A stretch of DNA of 56,245 nucleotides from Undibacterium sp. (lineage in GTDB: Bacteria; Pseudomonadota; Gammaproteobacteria; Burkholderiales; Burkholderiaceae_D): positions 1 to 56,245 of the forward strand of contig NZ_JAUSFI010000025.1 of NCBI RefSeq assembly GCF_030651495.1, given 5' to 3'. A program made the position numbers and the translations under genes. Position 1 is the stretch's first letter, and every line of letters begins with the position of its first letter. Below are positions 38,866-47,086 of the stretch, piece after piece. The notes beneath the pieces are model-generated. The model worked only from the letters and a program-made list of their open reading frames with translations. It did not search any database and had not been told where the DNA came from.

Positions 38866-39327
38866 CTTGCACGACTTATTTACTGGAAATCTCATTAAAT
38901 ATTGAAATCATTTTTTAATATCTTTATGGCGGTTACGTATGATAAATAATTTGAAATTTTCGCTACAAAAATATTCCAAGTAAATTTTTAATCGCTTATT
39001 TTTCTCTATACTTGGGGGGAGTATATTTTTAAGCGCCTATATTTATTGCGCATAAAGGCATATTTTTCATCATACTCCCTCAATTTCAATATTAATTTTA
39101 TTAATACCTAAGACTGCTGGGACAATGAAAGTAAGTAAGATTTTTTTCAGTTCCCCTGTTTTCTTTAATCATTTTTTGTTCAAATCGGGAAATTTTATGC
39201 TCTCCTTGAATTTAAGTGATTAAAGTTTAGGCAGTTGCGCCTTGTTATTTTGCGTAGCAACATGTACAGTTATAGGTTGATCTAACGCTTTTTTTACCTT
39301 TACAGTCTTCTTTGATCCTCTAATTCT
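38866..39327. other. long intergenic region before lysC
   Basis: About 460 bp, AT-rich. Contains repeat copy B at 39014-39081. No lysine riboswitch architecture was recognised and no small ORF is supported; the lysC promoter must lie between the repeat and 39328. Confidence 0.45.
39014..39081. repeat. dispersed palindromic repeat, copy B
   Basis: About 68 bp with imperfect inverted ends (GGGGGAGTATATTTTT and ATCATACTCCCTC). It aligns with the reverse complement of 34073-34141 in shared blocks TATATTTT, AAGCGC, TGCGC, ATAA, GGCA and ATACTCCCTC, so the two are copies in opposite orientation. Here it lacks a T run and is far from both genes. Confidence 0.65.
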
Positions 39328-40578
39328 ATGGCTTTAATTGTCCACAAATACGGCGGCACTTCGATGGGTTCAACCGACCGCATCAAGAATGTCGCCAAGC
39401 GCGTCGCCAAATGGCATGACGCTGGTTATCAGATCGTCGTGGTCCCTTCTGCCATGTCGGGTGAAACTAATCGTATCATTGGTCTTGCCAAGGAAATCAT
39501 GGCGGAACCTGATTCTCGCGAACTCGACATGATTACCTCGACGGGCGAACAGGTTTCCGTTGGTTTGCTGGCAATGGCCTTGTTGGCCATTGGCAAGCAA
39601 GCTGTGTCTTATGCCGGCTGGCAAGTTGCCATTAAAACTGATTCCGCACACAGCAAGGCGCGTATTTCGTCCATTGATGACAGTAAAGTGCGTGCCGATC
39701 TTGAAGCCGGAAAAATTGTTATCATTACCGGCTTTCAAGGTGTGGACGACAACGGTAATATCACCACGCTCGGTCGTGGTGGCTCAGATACTTCGGCCGT
39801 GGCAGTTGCCGCAGCGCTCAAGGCGCAAGAGTGCATGATATTTACTGACGTAGATGGTGTGTATACCACCGATCCACGCGTGGTTACTGATGCGCGTCGC
39901 CTGAAGACAGTCACATTTGAAGAAATGCTGGAGATGGCATCGCTGGGCTCTAAAGTACTGCAAATTCGCTCGGTTGAATTTGCAGGTAACTACCGCATGC
40001 CGACTCGCGTGCTGTCATCTCTGACAGACCCATTAATACCGCTGGAAGAAGAAGCAAGTTCCGGCACCCTGATTTCGTTTGAGGAAGATACACACATGGA
40101 ACAAGCTACCATCACTGGCATCGCGTTTAACCGTGATGAAGCCAAAATCACCGTTTTTGGCGTGCCCGACAAGCCAGGTATCGCGTATCAAATACTTGGG
40201 CCAATTGCCGATGCGAATATTGAAGTTGATATGATTATTCAAAATCAATCCGTCGATGGAAAAACAGATTTCACTTTCACCGTGCCGCGTGGTGAATATA
40301 ATAAAGCGATGGAAGTCTTGAATAGCAGCGTCAAACAACACATCTCGACTGGCAGCATTATTGGTGATCCAAAAGTGTCTAAGGTTTCTGTGGTCGGTGT
40401 AGGTATGCGTAGTCACGTAGGTATCGCATCCCAAATGTTCCGTACTTTGTCGGATGAGGGGATTAACATCCAAATGATCTCTACTTCTGAAATTAAGATC
40501 TCGGTATTGATCGATGAAAAATACATGGAGCTCGCGGTGCGCGCTTTGCACAAGGCATTTGGCCTTGAATCCGCTTGA
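39328..40578 (+). CDS. lysC: aspartate kinase
   Basis: 416 residues. HKYGGTSMGS at the start, then TSTGEQVS and TTLGRGGSDTSAVAVAAAL form the kinase domain; the last ~150 residues are two ACT domains (TVFGVPDKPGIAYQI, VSVVGVGMRSHVGIA) that bind lysine or threonine. It phosphorylates aspartate, the first step to Lys, Thr and Met. As in other betaproteobacteria, an internal start in frame may give a separate beta subunit, but I cannot confirm this. It is monocistronic. Confidence 0.97.
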   Translation: MALIVHKYGGTSMGSTDRIKNVAKRVAKWHDAGYQIVVVPSAMSGETNRIIGLAKEIMAEPDSRELDMITSTGEQVSVGLLAMALLAIGKQAVSYAGWQVAIKTDSAHSKARISSIDDSKVRADLEAGKIVIITGFQGVDDNGNITTLGRGGSDTSAVAVAAALKAQECMIFTDVDGVYTTDPRVVTDARRLKTVTFEEMLEMASLGSKVLQIRSVEFAGNYRMPTRVLSSLTDPLIPLEEEASSGTLISFEEDTHMEQATITGIAFNRDEAKITVFGVPDKPGIAYQILGPIADANIEVDMIIQNQSVDGKTDFTFTVPRGEYNKAMEVLNSSVKQHISTGSIIGDPKVSKVSVVGVGMRSHVGIASQMFRTLSDEGINIQMISTSEIKISVLIDEKYMELAVRALHKAFGLESA

Positions 40579-40621
40579 GATCTACCTGGGTCGAGTTAAT
40601 AAAATTATTCGATAGGTTTTC

Positions 40622-40650
40622 TTGACAAGATCAGAGCGAGCAGCTATCAT
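40622..40650 (+). promoter_or_regulatory. sigma-70 promoter of tRNA-Ser
   Basis: TTGACA at 40622-40627 and TATCAT at 40645-40650 are separated by exactly 17 bp. The expected start is near 40657. An interrupted dyad, ATTGTGACCAAG (40661-40672) and CTTGGTTGCAAT (40677-40688), follows between start and tRNA and may be part of the tRNA 5' leader. Confidence 0.75.
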
Positions 40651-40693
40651 TTTGATCTCGATTGTGACCAAGAATGCTTGGTTGCAATAGTGT

Positions 40694-40787
40694 GGAGATG
40701 TGGCCGAGTGGCCGAAGGCACTTCCCTGCTAAGGAAGCATTTGGGCTTAACCCCGAATCGTGAGTTCGAATCTCACCATCTCCTCCA
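40694..40787 (+). tRNA. tRNA-Ser (GCU anticodon)
   Basis: Acceptor arms GGAGATG (40694-40700) and CATCTCC (40777-40783) pair, followed by discriminator T and encoded CCA. The anticodon arm is CTTCC-CTGCTAA-GGAAG with anticodon GCT, reading AGC/AGU serine codons. A long variable arm (class II) and the T loop GTTCGAATC fit tRNA-Ser. Confidence 0.96.
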
Positions 40788-40798
40788 GTAAAGATTTA

Positions 40799-40827
40799 TG
40801 CCCGCGCAAGCGGGCATTTTCTTTTTT
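40799..40827 (+). terminator. terminator downstream of tRNA-Ser
   Basis: GCCCGC (40800-40805) pairs with GCGGGC (40810-40815) around a four-base loop and is followed by ATTTTCTTTTTT, a typical intrinsic terminator. Confidence 0.9.
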
Positions 40828-41112
40828 GGAATGCGAAGTTGTTTGTTTACAGTATGGTAAATTGCTGGTCGAGGGTGTTTTTAAAGATATATGCCTAAAA
40901 AATTGTCTGTCTGCTTACTTGGGCCAGTATTTTAATAAGTTTTTAGTGATAATCCTTTTTCCATTAACGGGCAAGTAGAATTTTTGTAAAGTACCACTTC
41001 GTTGTACTTACACCCATTCCTTGTACAAGTTCGGATCATTTCAAACTTGTTCCTTGAAAATAACTTCTTTATCACCTATTGTGCATTGCACCAATATTAA
41101 TAAGGTGTTCAC
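40828..41112. other. region between the tRNA-Ser terminator and kup
   Basis: About 285 bp, AT-rich, presumably holding the kup promoter. I see no supported ORF, riboswitch or repeat in it. Confidence 0.45.
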
Positions 41113-42990
41113 TTGTCTACCCAACACACAAAAAGTAGTTTGGCGGCGCTTACTGTTGCTGCGATCGGCATCGTTTATGGCGACATCGGAACTAGCCCCC
41201 TCTACACGATGCAAGAGGTTTTTTCTCCAAAGCATGGGTTAGCTTTAACCCAGGGAAATATTTTTGGTATCGTGTCGCTCATTTTGTGGGGCTTAATTTT
41301 TATTGTTTCACTGAAGTATGTCATCTTAGTTTTGCGTGCCAGTAATCGAGGTGAGGGTGGCATTATGGCCTTGACTGCGCTGGGCTTGGAATCGGTGAGC
41401 AAAAATTCTCGTCTTTACTTCCCTTTAACCGTACTCGGTTTGCTCGGCGCCTCTTTATTTTATGGTGATGGCGTGATTACCCCCGCAATGTCAGTTTTGT
41501 CCGCGATTGAGGGCATACAGGAGAAAACACCTGCCCTGAAACCATTTGTCGTCCCTATTACCTTGATAGTATTGATCGGCTTGTATTCAGTTCAATCCAA
41601 GGGTACGGCAGGTATTGCGAAACTATTCGGGCCAATCATGTCACTATGGTTCTTGGTTTTGGCGGGGATGGGTATTTACAATATTCTCAGGGTGCCAAGT
41701 ATTTTGGCTGCATTTAACCCTTGGTATGCAATGCAATTTCTGCTTGGGCACGGATGGGTAGCATTTATTGCTTTAGGGGCTGTTGTGCTGGCATTTACTG
41801 GTTCAGAAGCCTTATATGCAGATATGGGGCATTTCGGGCCTAAACCAATACGCACAGCCTGGTTTCTCGTGGTTTTTCCTTCTTTAGGCTTAAATTATCT
41901 TGGACAGGGAGCGTTGTTGATTATCGACCCGCTTGCAGTGAGCAATCCATTTTATAATCAGCTTGGCGATTGGAGTATTTATCCTCTAGTCGTACTTTCA
42001 ACCATGGCTGCAGTAATTGCCTCTCAGGCAACTATTTCGGGTACATTTTCTATGACAAAGCAGGCAATTTCATTGGGATTTTTGCCTCGCATGAAAATAA
42101 TACATACTTCTTCCATGGAAATCGGCCAGATCTATATACCAGTGGCCAATTGGCTGCAATTACTGGCCGTGGTCGGTGCAGTGGTAGGTTTTGGCTCTGC
42201 GACGAATCTAGCTTCTGCTTACGGTATAGCCAATACAGGGACGATGTTAGTGACTTCTTTATTGACGTTCTTTGTTATTCGTTATGGGTGGAAGTACAAT
42301 TTATTCTTGTGCCTGATTGCGACTGGTTTCTTCCTCGTAATCGATATTTCTTTGTTCTCTTCGAATGCGCTCAAGTTTTTCAGTGGCGGCTGGTTCCCTA
42401 TCGCTTTAGGTCTGGCCATTTTCATCGTGATGCTAACCTGGAAGCGTGGTAGAGAACTGGTGTTTGATAATTTAAAAAAACATGCCATACCACTTGAGGA
42501 ATTCCTTGAATCACTTTTTGTTTCTGCACCAATCAGAGTTGCCGGAACAGCGGTATTTTTACGCGGAGAAGCAGATGGTGTACCGCACGCGTTGCTGCAT
42601 AATCTGTCGCATAATAAAATTTTGCATGAGCGAGTTGTATTTTTGACTTTGCATAATAAAGAGATTCCGTGGGTACCATTTGCCGAGCGGATCAAGGTGG
42701 TCGATTTAGGTAACGCTTGTTATCAAATTGATGTTTCTTACGGCTTCAAGAATGAACCAGATATTCCTGGTGCATTAGCGCTTTGTGAACCATATGGTTT
42801 AAGCTTTGAACCTATGGAAACCTCGTATTTTATTTCACGTCAGACTATTATTTCTACCCCCGGGAGTGGCATGTCAAGGTGGCGTGAAGGGCTATTTGTG
42901 ACCATGTCACGAAATGCACGCGATGCGGCCGATTACTATCAAATTCCGAGTAACCGGGTAATCGAAGTTGGGGCACAGGTGGAAATTTGA
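41113..42990 (+). CDS. kup: potassium uptake protein Kup
   Basis: 625 residues from a TTG at 41113 with AAGGTG six bases before it; no ATG lies before the conserved domain. AIGIVYGDIGTSPLYTMQEVF is the hallmark of KUP/HAK transporters, followed by SNRGEGGIMALTALG and FYGDGVITPAMSVLSA. About twelve membrane helices precede a cytoplasmic C-terminal domain of ~160 residues. It imports K+ with protons at low affinity. The TTG start may limit translation. Confidence 0.94.
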   Translation: MSTQHTKSSLAALTVAAIGIVYGDIGTSPLYTMQEVFSPKHGLALTQGNIFGIVSLILWGLIFIVSLKYVILVLRASNRGEGGIMALTALGLESVSKNSRLYFPLTVLGLLGASLFYGDGVITPAMSVLSAIEGIQEKTPALKPFVVPITLIVLIGLYSVQSKGTAGIAKLFGPIMSLWFLVLAGMGIYNILRVPSILAAFNPWYAMQFLLGHGWVAFIALGAVVLAFTGSEALYADMGHFGPKPIRTAWFLVVFPSLGLNYLGQGALLIIDPLAVSNPFYNQLGDWSIYPLVVLSTMAAVIASQATISGTFSMTKQAISLGFLPRMKIIHTSSMEIGQIYIPVANWLQLLAVVGAVVGFGSATNLASAYGIANTGTMLVTSLLTFFVIRYGWKYNLFLCLIATGFFLVIDISLFSSNALKFFSGGWFPIALGLAIFIVMLTWKRGRELVFDNLKKHAIPLEEFLESLFVSAPIRVAGTAVFLRGEADGVPHALLHNLSHNKILHERVVFLTLHNKEIPWVPFAERIKVVDLGNACYQIDVSYGFKNEPDIPGALALCEPYGLSFEPMETSYFISRQTIISTPGSGMSRWREGLFVTMSRNARDAADYYQIPSNRVIEVGAQVEI

Positions 42991-43045
42991 AAAAGTCCTG
43001 ACAGAAGAGTCGCCATGGGGGCTTATAAAACAAAAATAGCTGTGC

Positions 43046-43051
43046 TATAAT
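43046..43051 (+). promoter_or_regulatory. -10 box of tRNA-Arg
   Basis: A perfect TATAAT lies 10 bp before the tRNA. A weak TTATAA 17 bp upstream is the only -35 candidate. Confidence 0.5.
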
Positions 43052-43061
43052 TCTTTTTTTC

Positions 43062-43138
43062 GCGGCTGTAGCTCAGCTGGATAGAGTACTTGGCTACGAA
43101 CCAAGGGGTCGTGGGTTCGATTCCTGCCAGCCGCACCA
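43062..43138 (+). tRNA. tRNA-Arg (ACG anticodon)
   Basis: Acceptor arms GCGGCTG (43062-43068) and CAGCCGC (43128-43134) pair, then A and an encoded CCA (43136-43138). The anticodon arm CTTGG-CTACGAA-CCAAG carries ACG, read as inosine-CG for CGU/CGC/CGA codons. The T loop GTTCGATTC is standard; total 77 nt. The gene marks the left border of the compositionally different TPS region. Confidence 0.97.
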
Positions 43139-43154
43139 GTAATACGTTGTAAAG

Positions 43155-43440
43155 TCAAAGGGTTAGCGTTAATAGCGCTGACCCTTTTGCTTTTGTTGTG
43201 CGACTATTTCCGCTTCCATTCCCATCTGAACTCTCCGACGCTTCCTTGACGCAGCCCATTTGGTAGAAATTAGTTCCATTCATATACGTCTTATATGTGA
43301 GCGGCAATAAATTGTCTTCGCCAACCGTCCTTGCCATCGATGCGGTGTTGGTCCCCTCGGGCAGGGCAGTGTAATCAGCCGGAAACACGTTGTTGATTGC
43401 AGCGGAGCACGGGATTGCGATTGAAAAATAGATAACAGAT
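43155..43440 (-). pseudogene. remnant of an exported protein gene (N-terminal part)
   Basis: A minus-strand frame reads LLASVIYFSIAIPCSAA, an exported-protein signal peptide, followed by NNVFPADYTALPEGTNTASM, which resembles the first residues of SphA/MetA-pathway-type outer-membrane proteins. No ATG precedes the signal segment before an in-frame stop, and after NGTNFYQMG the sequence becomes low-complexity and stops at 43155. It looks like a truncated gene left beside tRNA-Arg. The family guess is weak; the exported remnant is better supported. Confidence 0.45.
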
Positions 43441-43573
43441 GCAAGCAGTTGGTGATGCCAAGCCGAGGGGCTATATTCATCAATTCGATATTTTCTATTT
43501 TGAGGTTATGTGATTGGCGTAGTAGAGACGACTATGCAGGTAACGCAGCCCGTTGTTTTGCCGACAGATATCT

Positions 43574-46117
43574 TCATGTTATCAGCCTACGCAGCTCTTT
43601 AAAATCAAGAGTAAGATTTGCTGTCGCAATTTTCGCGGCGTAGGCAGCATATTGGGGATATTGCGCACTAAAAATTTCCAGCCATTCCATGATGTCGGTC
43701 ACCGCCCCTTGTTCGATCATGGCTATAAGCGGTTCAAACAATTCGATTGGAGTGTGTTGGATTATATTCGTTTGTTCATTATGGTTTTTGGTTTTTGCTA
43801 CCGTCCATTCTACGGTCAAAATTTCGCCAATCGCATTCAGCAACGTGTTTGCATCGAGGGGTTTGAGTTGAGCGCTGGCAAAGCGTAGCGATTCCGGCAA
43901 GTCTTCCGGCCTGTCGGGAGGCGCGGCGGAAAGCAGAATGAGCGGAATATTTTGCGCAGACCAGTCTTTCAACACGCTCCAGCCATCCCCGTCCGGCATA
44001 AACTGATCAGTGATGACCAGGTCGATCGTATTTTCGCCGAGGAATTGCTGTGCATTATTGCCAGATTTCGCAGTGACTACGTTGAAACCATAATCGGCGA
44101 GCAGCATAGCAAGCAGGTTGCGGCTATTTTCATCATCCTCCACCACCAGAATCTTGTGTGTTTTAAGCGCGACTGCGTGCTCCGGTACGGTGGGGAGCCT
44201 GGGTGCTGCCTCGGCAAGTTCACACACGATAGAGAAGAAAAACCGGCTCCCGTGTCCGAGCTTGCTGTCCACGCGAATTTCTCCACTCATAAGGGTGACC
44301 AACTGTTGCGCGATGACCAGGCCCATGCCGATGCCGTCGATTCCGCTGGATTTTCCGGCGGTGCCCCGCACGAAGGGCTCAAAGATGCGTTTCTGCTCAT
44401 CCGTAGCAATTCCCAGTCCGGTATCGATGATCGTAAAGGTGAATCGACAATGCCCGCTGTCCTCTGCCGCACACCTGCAGGTGAGCGTGATGCTGCCGCC
44501 TTGCGTATAGCGATTGGCGTTGGACAGCAGGTTATTCAACACGCCCTGCAAACGGAGTTCGTCAATCATTACGGCCTGGGGCATATCGTCTTCCAGTATT
44601 AATTCGAAATGATTGTCGCGATCTTGCATCATCATGGATGCACTCTGTTCTAGCGAATGGATGAAATCTCCCCAGTGAACCGGAGCCAGACGCAACGAGA
44701 TTTGCCCAGATTCGCCGCGCACCTGATCGAGAATGTCGTCTATCATGCCCAGTAGATGGCGGCTGCTGTTTTTGATCGCCGTAACCGCTTCCTGTAGCGT
44801 GACCCGCGCACTGCCACGCTGTAGAAGTTCCGCATAGCCCAGCACTGTGTTGAGTGGCGTACGGAATTCATGGCTCATCTGCGCCAGAAATTTCATTCTA
44901 GCAAGACTGTCGGCACGAGCAATCAAAAGCGCCGCGGCCAACGCCTCCGAATGGGCGGCGATACCGATTAAAATGCTGGGCGTAAACAACATAAAAGCCA
45001 GCAAAATTGAGGTTTGCGAGCTGTTGTAGCCGATCACGCCATACTCCATGGTCGTGCGGTAGAATATTAACGGGATGATTGCACTGTAACTGAGCAGAAT
45101 GTAACCGGCGGCGCGTGAGCCGTCACGCCAGGAGCGAATAAAAATGACAACGCCGCTCAGGACGGTCGCCATGACCGGCAGCGAGCTTATTTGTATTGCT
45201 GACCGGTAATTCACCAGACCCGCCCAGAGATACACCAATACGGTGAATACGGCCATGACATACATCACTCTATAGTTTGTCCGGTAACGGCTGGTGTCCC
45301 CTGCGAAACTTCGCACGAAAAAAACGAAGAATAGAGTGGCCAGACCTATTGCAAAGCTCTGCAGTCGAATATCATAAGGCAGGTCTGACGGCCACAGATA
45401 AGTTGGCAGCAGGCCGGTATAGCTCGCATCGTATATAGCCGAAAAAATCAACATTCCAGCGAAAAACAGATAGGACCACTCGCGTTGTTTTAAGAACAGC
45501 AGCGCAGACAGGAAGCAGGTTACCAGCAGACCGCCGAGGGACACAGCCCAGGAAAGATCCATACGTTGTTGCGTGTTGGCAAACGAGTGCGGTGTCCAAA
45601 GAGTAGGGGTGAAGTCGATGAGACTTTCTGAAGCAACGCGCACATACACGGTTCGCGTCTCGTTGGCTGCCAGCATCAACGGCAGTACCGGATAGGTCGC
45701 AAGGATCGGACGCTGTGATGCCGGGGTCAGAATGCCTGTATTGGTGCGCTGCCATGCGCCGCCGGCATCCGGCTCAAACAGGCTTACCTGCTGCAAACGC
45801 GGGTGACCTATTCGCAGCCAGCGTTCGGTTTGAGCCTGAGATGGATTCTTCAATGTCAGCCGCAACCAGAATGCCTGATCGGAAAACCCGTGCACCATGT
45901 CTGCTGTATTTCCCGGTTTGAATACGCAGCTGCCGCCAGCCACTTCCGCAATGCTCACTTTTACATTGGAAGAACACCATTCCACCTGTTCCGTCAACGT
46001 GATGGGTATTGTCATGGCGTCAACAATCGCAGCCACGCTGTTCAGCGAAAACAGCGTGGTAAACAATAGAGAGAACCATTGTATTGTGATCAAGAACCGG
46101 AATGGCGTTGAGGTCAT
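43574..46117 (-). CDS. 7TMR-DISM hybrid sensor histidine kinase with receiver domain
   Basis: 847 residues. A signal peptide (1-30) leads to an extracytoplasmic 7TMR-DISMED2 sensor domain (about 45-185; FWLRLTLKNPS) and seven transmembrane helices (190-395). The HisKA domain has His416 in MSHEFRTPLN, and the HATPase has NNLLSNANRYT (N box) with DTGLGI and GIGMGL (G boxes). A receiver domain (about 654-770) has Asp704 in ITDQFMPDGDG and the conserved Lys in QLKPLD, then an uncharacterised tail of ~75 residues. DISMED2 domains are thought to bind small ligands such as carbohydrates. Its ATG lies one base after the regulator's stop, so the pair is co-translated. Confidence 0.92.
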   Translation of the reverse strand: MTSTPFRFLITIQWFSLLFTTLFSLNSVAAIVDAMTIPITLTEQVEWCSSNVKVSIAEVAGGSCVFKPGNTADMVHGFSDQAFWLRLTLKNPSQAQTERWLRIGHPRLQQVSLFEPDAGGAWQRTNTGILTPASQRPILATYPVLPLMLAANETRTVYVRVASESLIDFTPTLWTPHSFANTQQRMDLSWAVSLGGLLVTCFLSALLFLKQREWSYLFFAGMLIFSAIYDASYTGLLPTYLWPSDLPYDIRLQSFAIGLATLFFVFFVRSFAGDTSRYRTNYRVMYVMAVFTVLVYLWAGLVNYRSAIQISSLPVMATVLSGVVIFIRSWRDGSRAAGYILLSYSAIIPLIFYRTTMEYGVIGYNSSQTSILLAFMLFTPSILIGIAAHSEALAAALLIARADSLARMKFLAQMSHEFRTPLNTVLGYAELLQRGSARVTLQEAVTAIKNSSRHLLGMIDDILDQVRGESGQISLRLAPVHWGDFIHSLEQSASMMMQDRDNHFELILEDDMPQAVMIDELRLQGVLNNLLSNANRYTQGGSITLTCRCAAEDSGHCRFTFTIIDTGLGIATDEQKRIFEPFVRGTAGKSSGIDGIGMGLVIAQQLVTLMSGEIRVDSKLGHGSRFFFSIVCELAEAAPRLPTVPEHAVALKTHKILVVEDDENSRNLLAMLLADYGFNVVTAKSGNNAQQFLGENTIDLVITDQFMPDGDGWSVLKDWSAQNIPLILLSAAPPDRPEDLPESLRFASAQLKPLDANTLLNAIGEILTVEWTVAKTKNHNEQTNIIQHTPIELFEPLIAMIEQGAVTDIMEWLEIFSAQYPQYAAYAAKIATANLTLDFKELRRLIT

Positions 46118-46118
46118 A

Positions 46119-46922
46119 TCAACAGTTTTCTTCGGACGGATGTGATGCTTTTTTTAATTCCACACGCAGATCACGTGGCGAACAGCCGAAGCGCTCGCGG
46201 AACGCCTTGGAAAAATTGGCACCACTAGAATAGCCCAGATGCTCGCCGATGTCCGAGATCGGCGTTTCCGTCAATGCCAGCAACTCGCGCGCCTGACGCA
46301 GGCGCTCTTCGCGCAGCCAGGCAAACACCGGCATGGCGAAGCTGTCTTGAAATGCCTGATTCAAATATTTCTCGTTGGTGCCCAGTATCTTCGCCAGCGC
46401 TTCGGGCGAAGGCGGGAGGGTAAGATGTTCGCGCAGATAATTGGTCGCGGTACGGATCAACACCGTATCCCGTCGCGCCAAATCAGCCTCCGCATCAGGC
46501 TTGTCCGGATTTGTTTCCGGTGGAGAAGATTGCCGCCGAGTCACCAGATTGAGATGTATTCCTACCCGCGCGATGACCTCCTGTTCGCTGAAAGGCTTGC
46601 CGATGTAATCTACCGCACCCAATGACAAACCCTCGATGCGTTTCTTTACTTCGCTGGCGGCGCTCAGGAAAATCACCGGAATATGGCATGTGCGCTCGTT
46701 GTTTTTGAGCATGCGGCAGGTGGCAAAACCATCCATCACCGGCATGGATACATCTAGCAGAATCAGATCCGGGCGCAACAGGACAGCCTTGTGATAGCCA
46801 TCACGCCCGTTGAAGGCGACGTTCACACGCATCTGGCGTGCAGACATCAGTTCCATTAACAGGCGCAAGTCAACGGTCGAATCGTCGATCAACAGAATGC
46901 TGCATTTTATTTTTGAACTCAT
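46119..46922 (-). CDS. response regulator with receiver and AraC-type DNA-binding domain
   Basis: 267 residues from the ATG at 46922, where the receiver domain begins at once; a longer frame to 47261 crosses into tpsB and is rejected. The receiver has the acidic pair in LLIDDS, phospho-acceptor Asp57 in ILLDVSMPVMDG and Lys109 in YIGKPF. The C-terminal ~100 residues are an AraC/XylS helix-turn-helix pair ending in ISDIGEHLGYSSGANFSKAFRERFGCSP. It is encoded with the hybrid kinase and divergently from tpsB, so control of the TPS genes is likely. The ribosome site is weak. Confidence 0.92.
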   Translation of the reverse strand: MSSKIKCSILLIDDSTVDLRLLMELMSARQMRVNVAFNGRDGYHKAVLLRPDLILLDVSMPVMDGFATCRMLKNNERTCHIPVIFLSAASEVKKRIEGLSLGAVDYIGKPFSEQEVIARVGIHLNLVTRRQSSPPETNPDKPDAEADLARRDTVLIRTATNYLREHLTLPPSPEALAKILGTNEKYLNQAFQDSFAMPVFAWLREERLRQARELLALTETPISDIGEHLGYSSGANFSKAFRERFGCSPRDLRVELKKASHPSEENC

Positions 46923-46993
46923 TGGATGCCAGGTTAAGGGTGCAGCCACCCGTCCAACGCCAAAGCTTCGAGTGCCGTAGAGCAATAAATAAT

Positions 46994-47024
46994 CTATAGG
47001 AAAAGTTTTATCTGCTATAGGAAA
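46994..47024. promoter_or_regulatory. direct repeat, candidate AraC-type operator
   Basis: CTATAGGAAA occurs at 46994-47003 and again at 47015-47024, a period of exactly 21 bp or two DNA turns. This is the arrangement used by AraC at araI1-I2. It lies in the 164-bp region between the REC-AraC gene and tpsB, about 60-95 bp before the tpsB start. Function is inferred. Confidence 0.55.
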
Positions 47025-47086
47025 CATCCATTTTTGCCATTCGTACAGAATTGCGAACTGACGCGATACTACCAAAGGAATGAACA

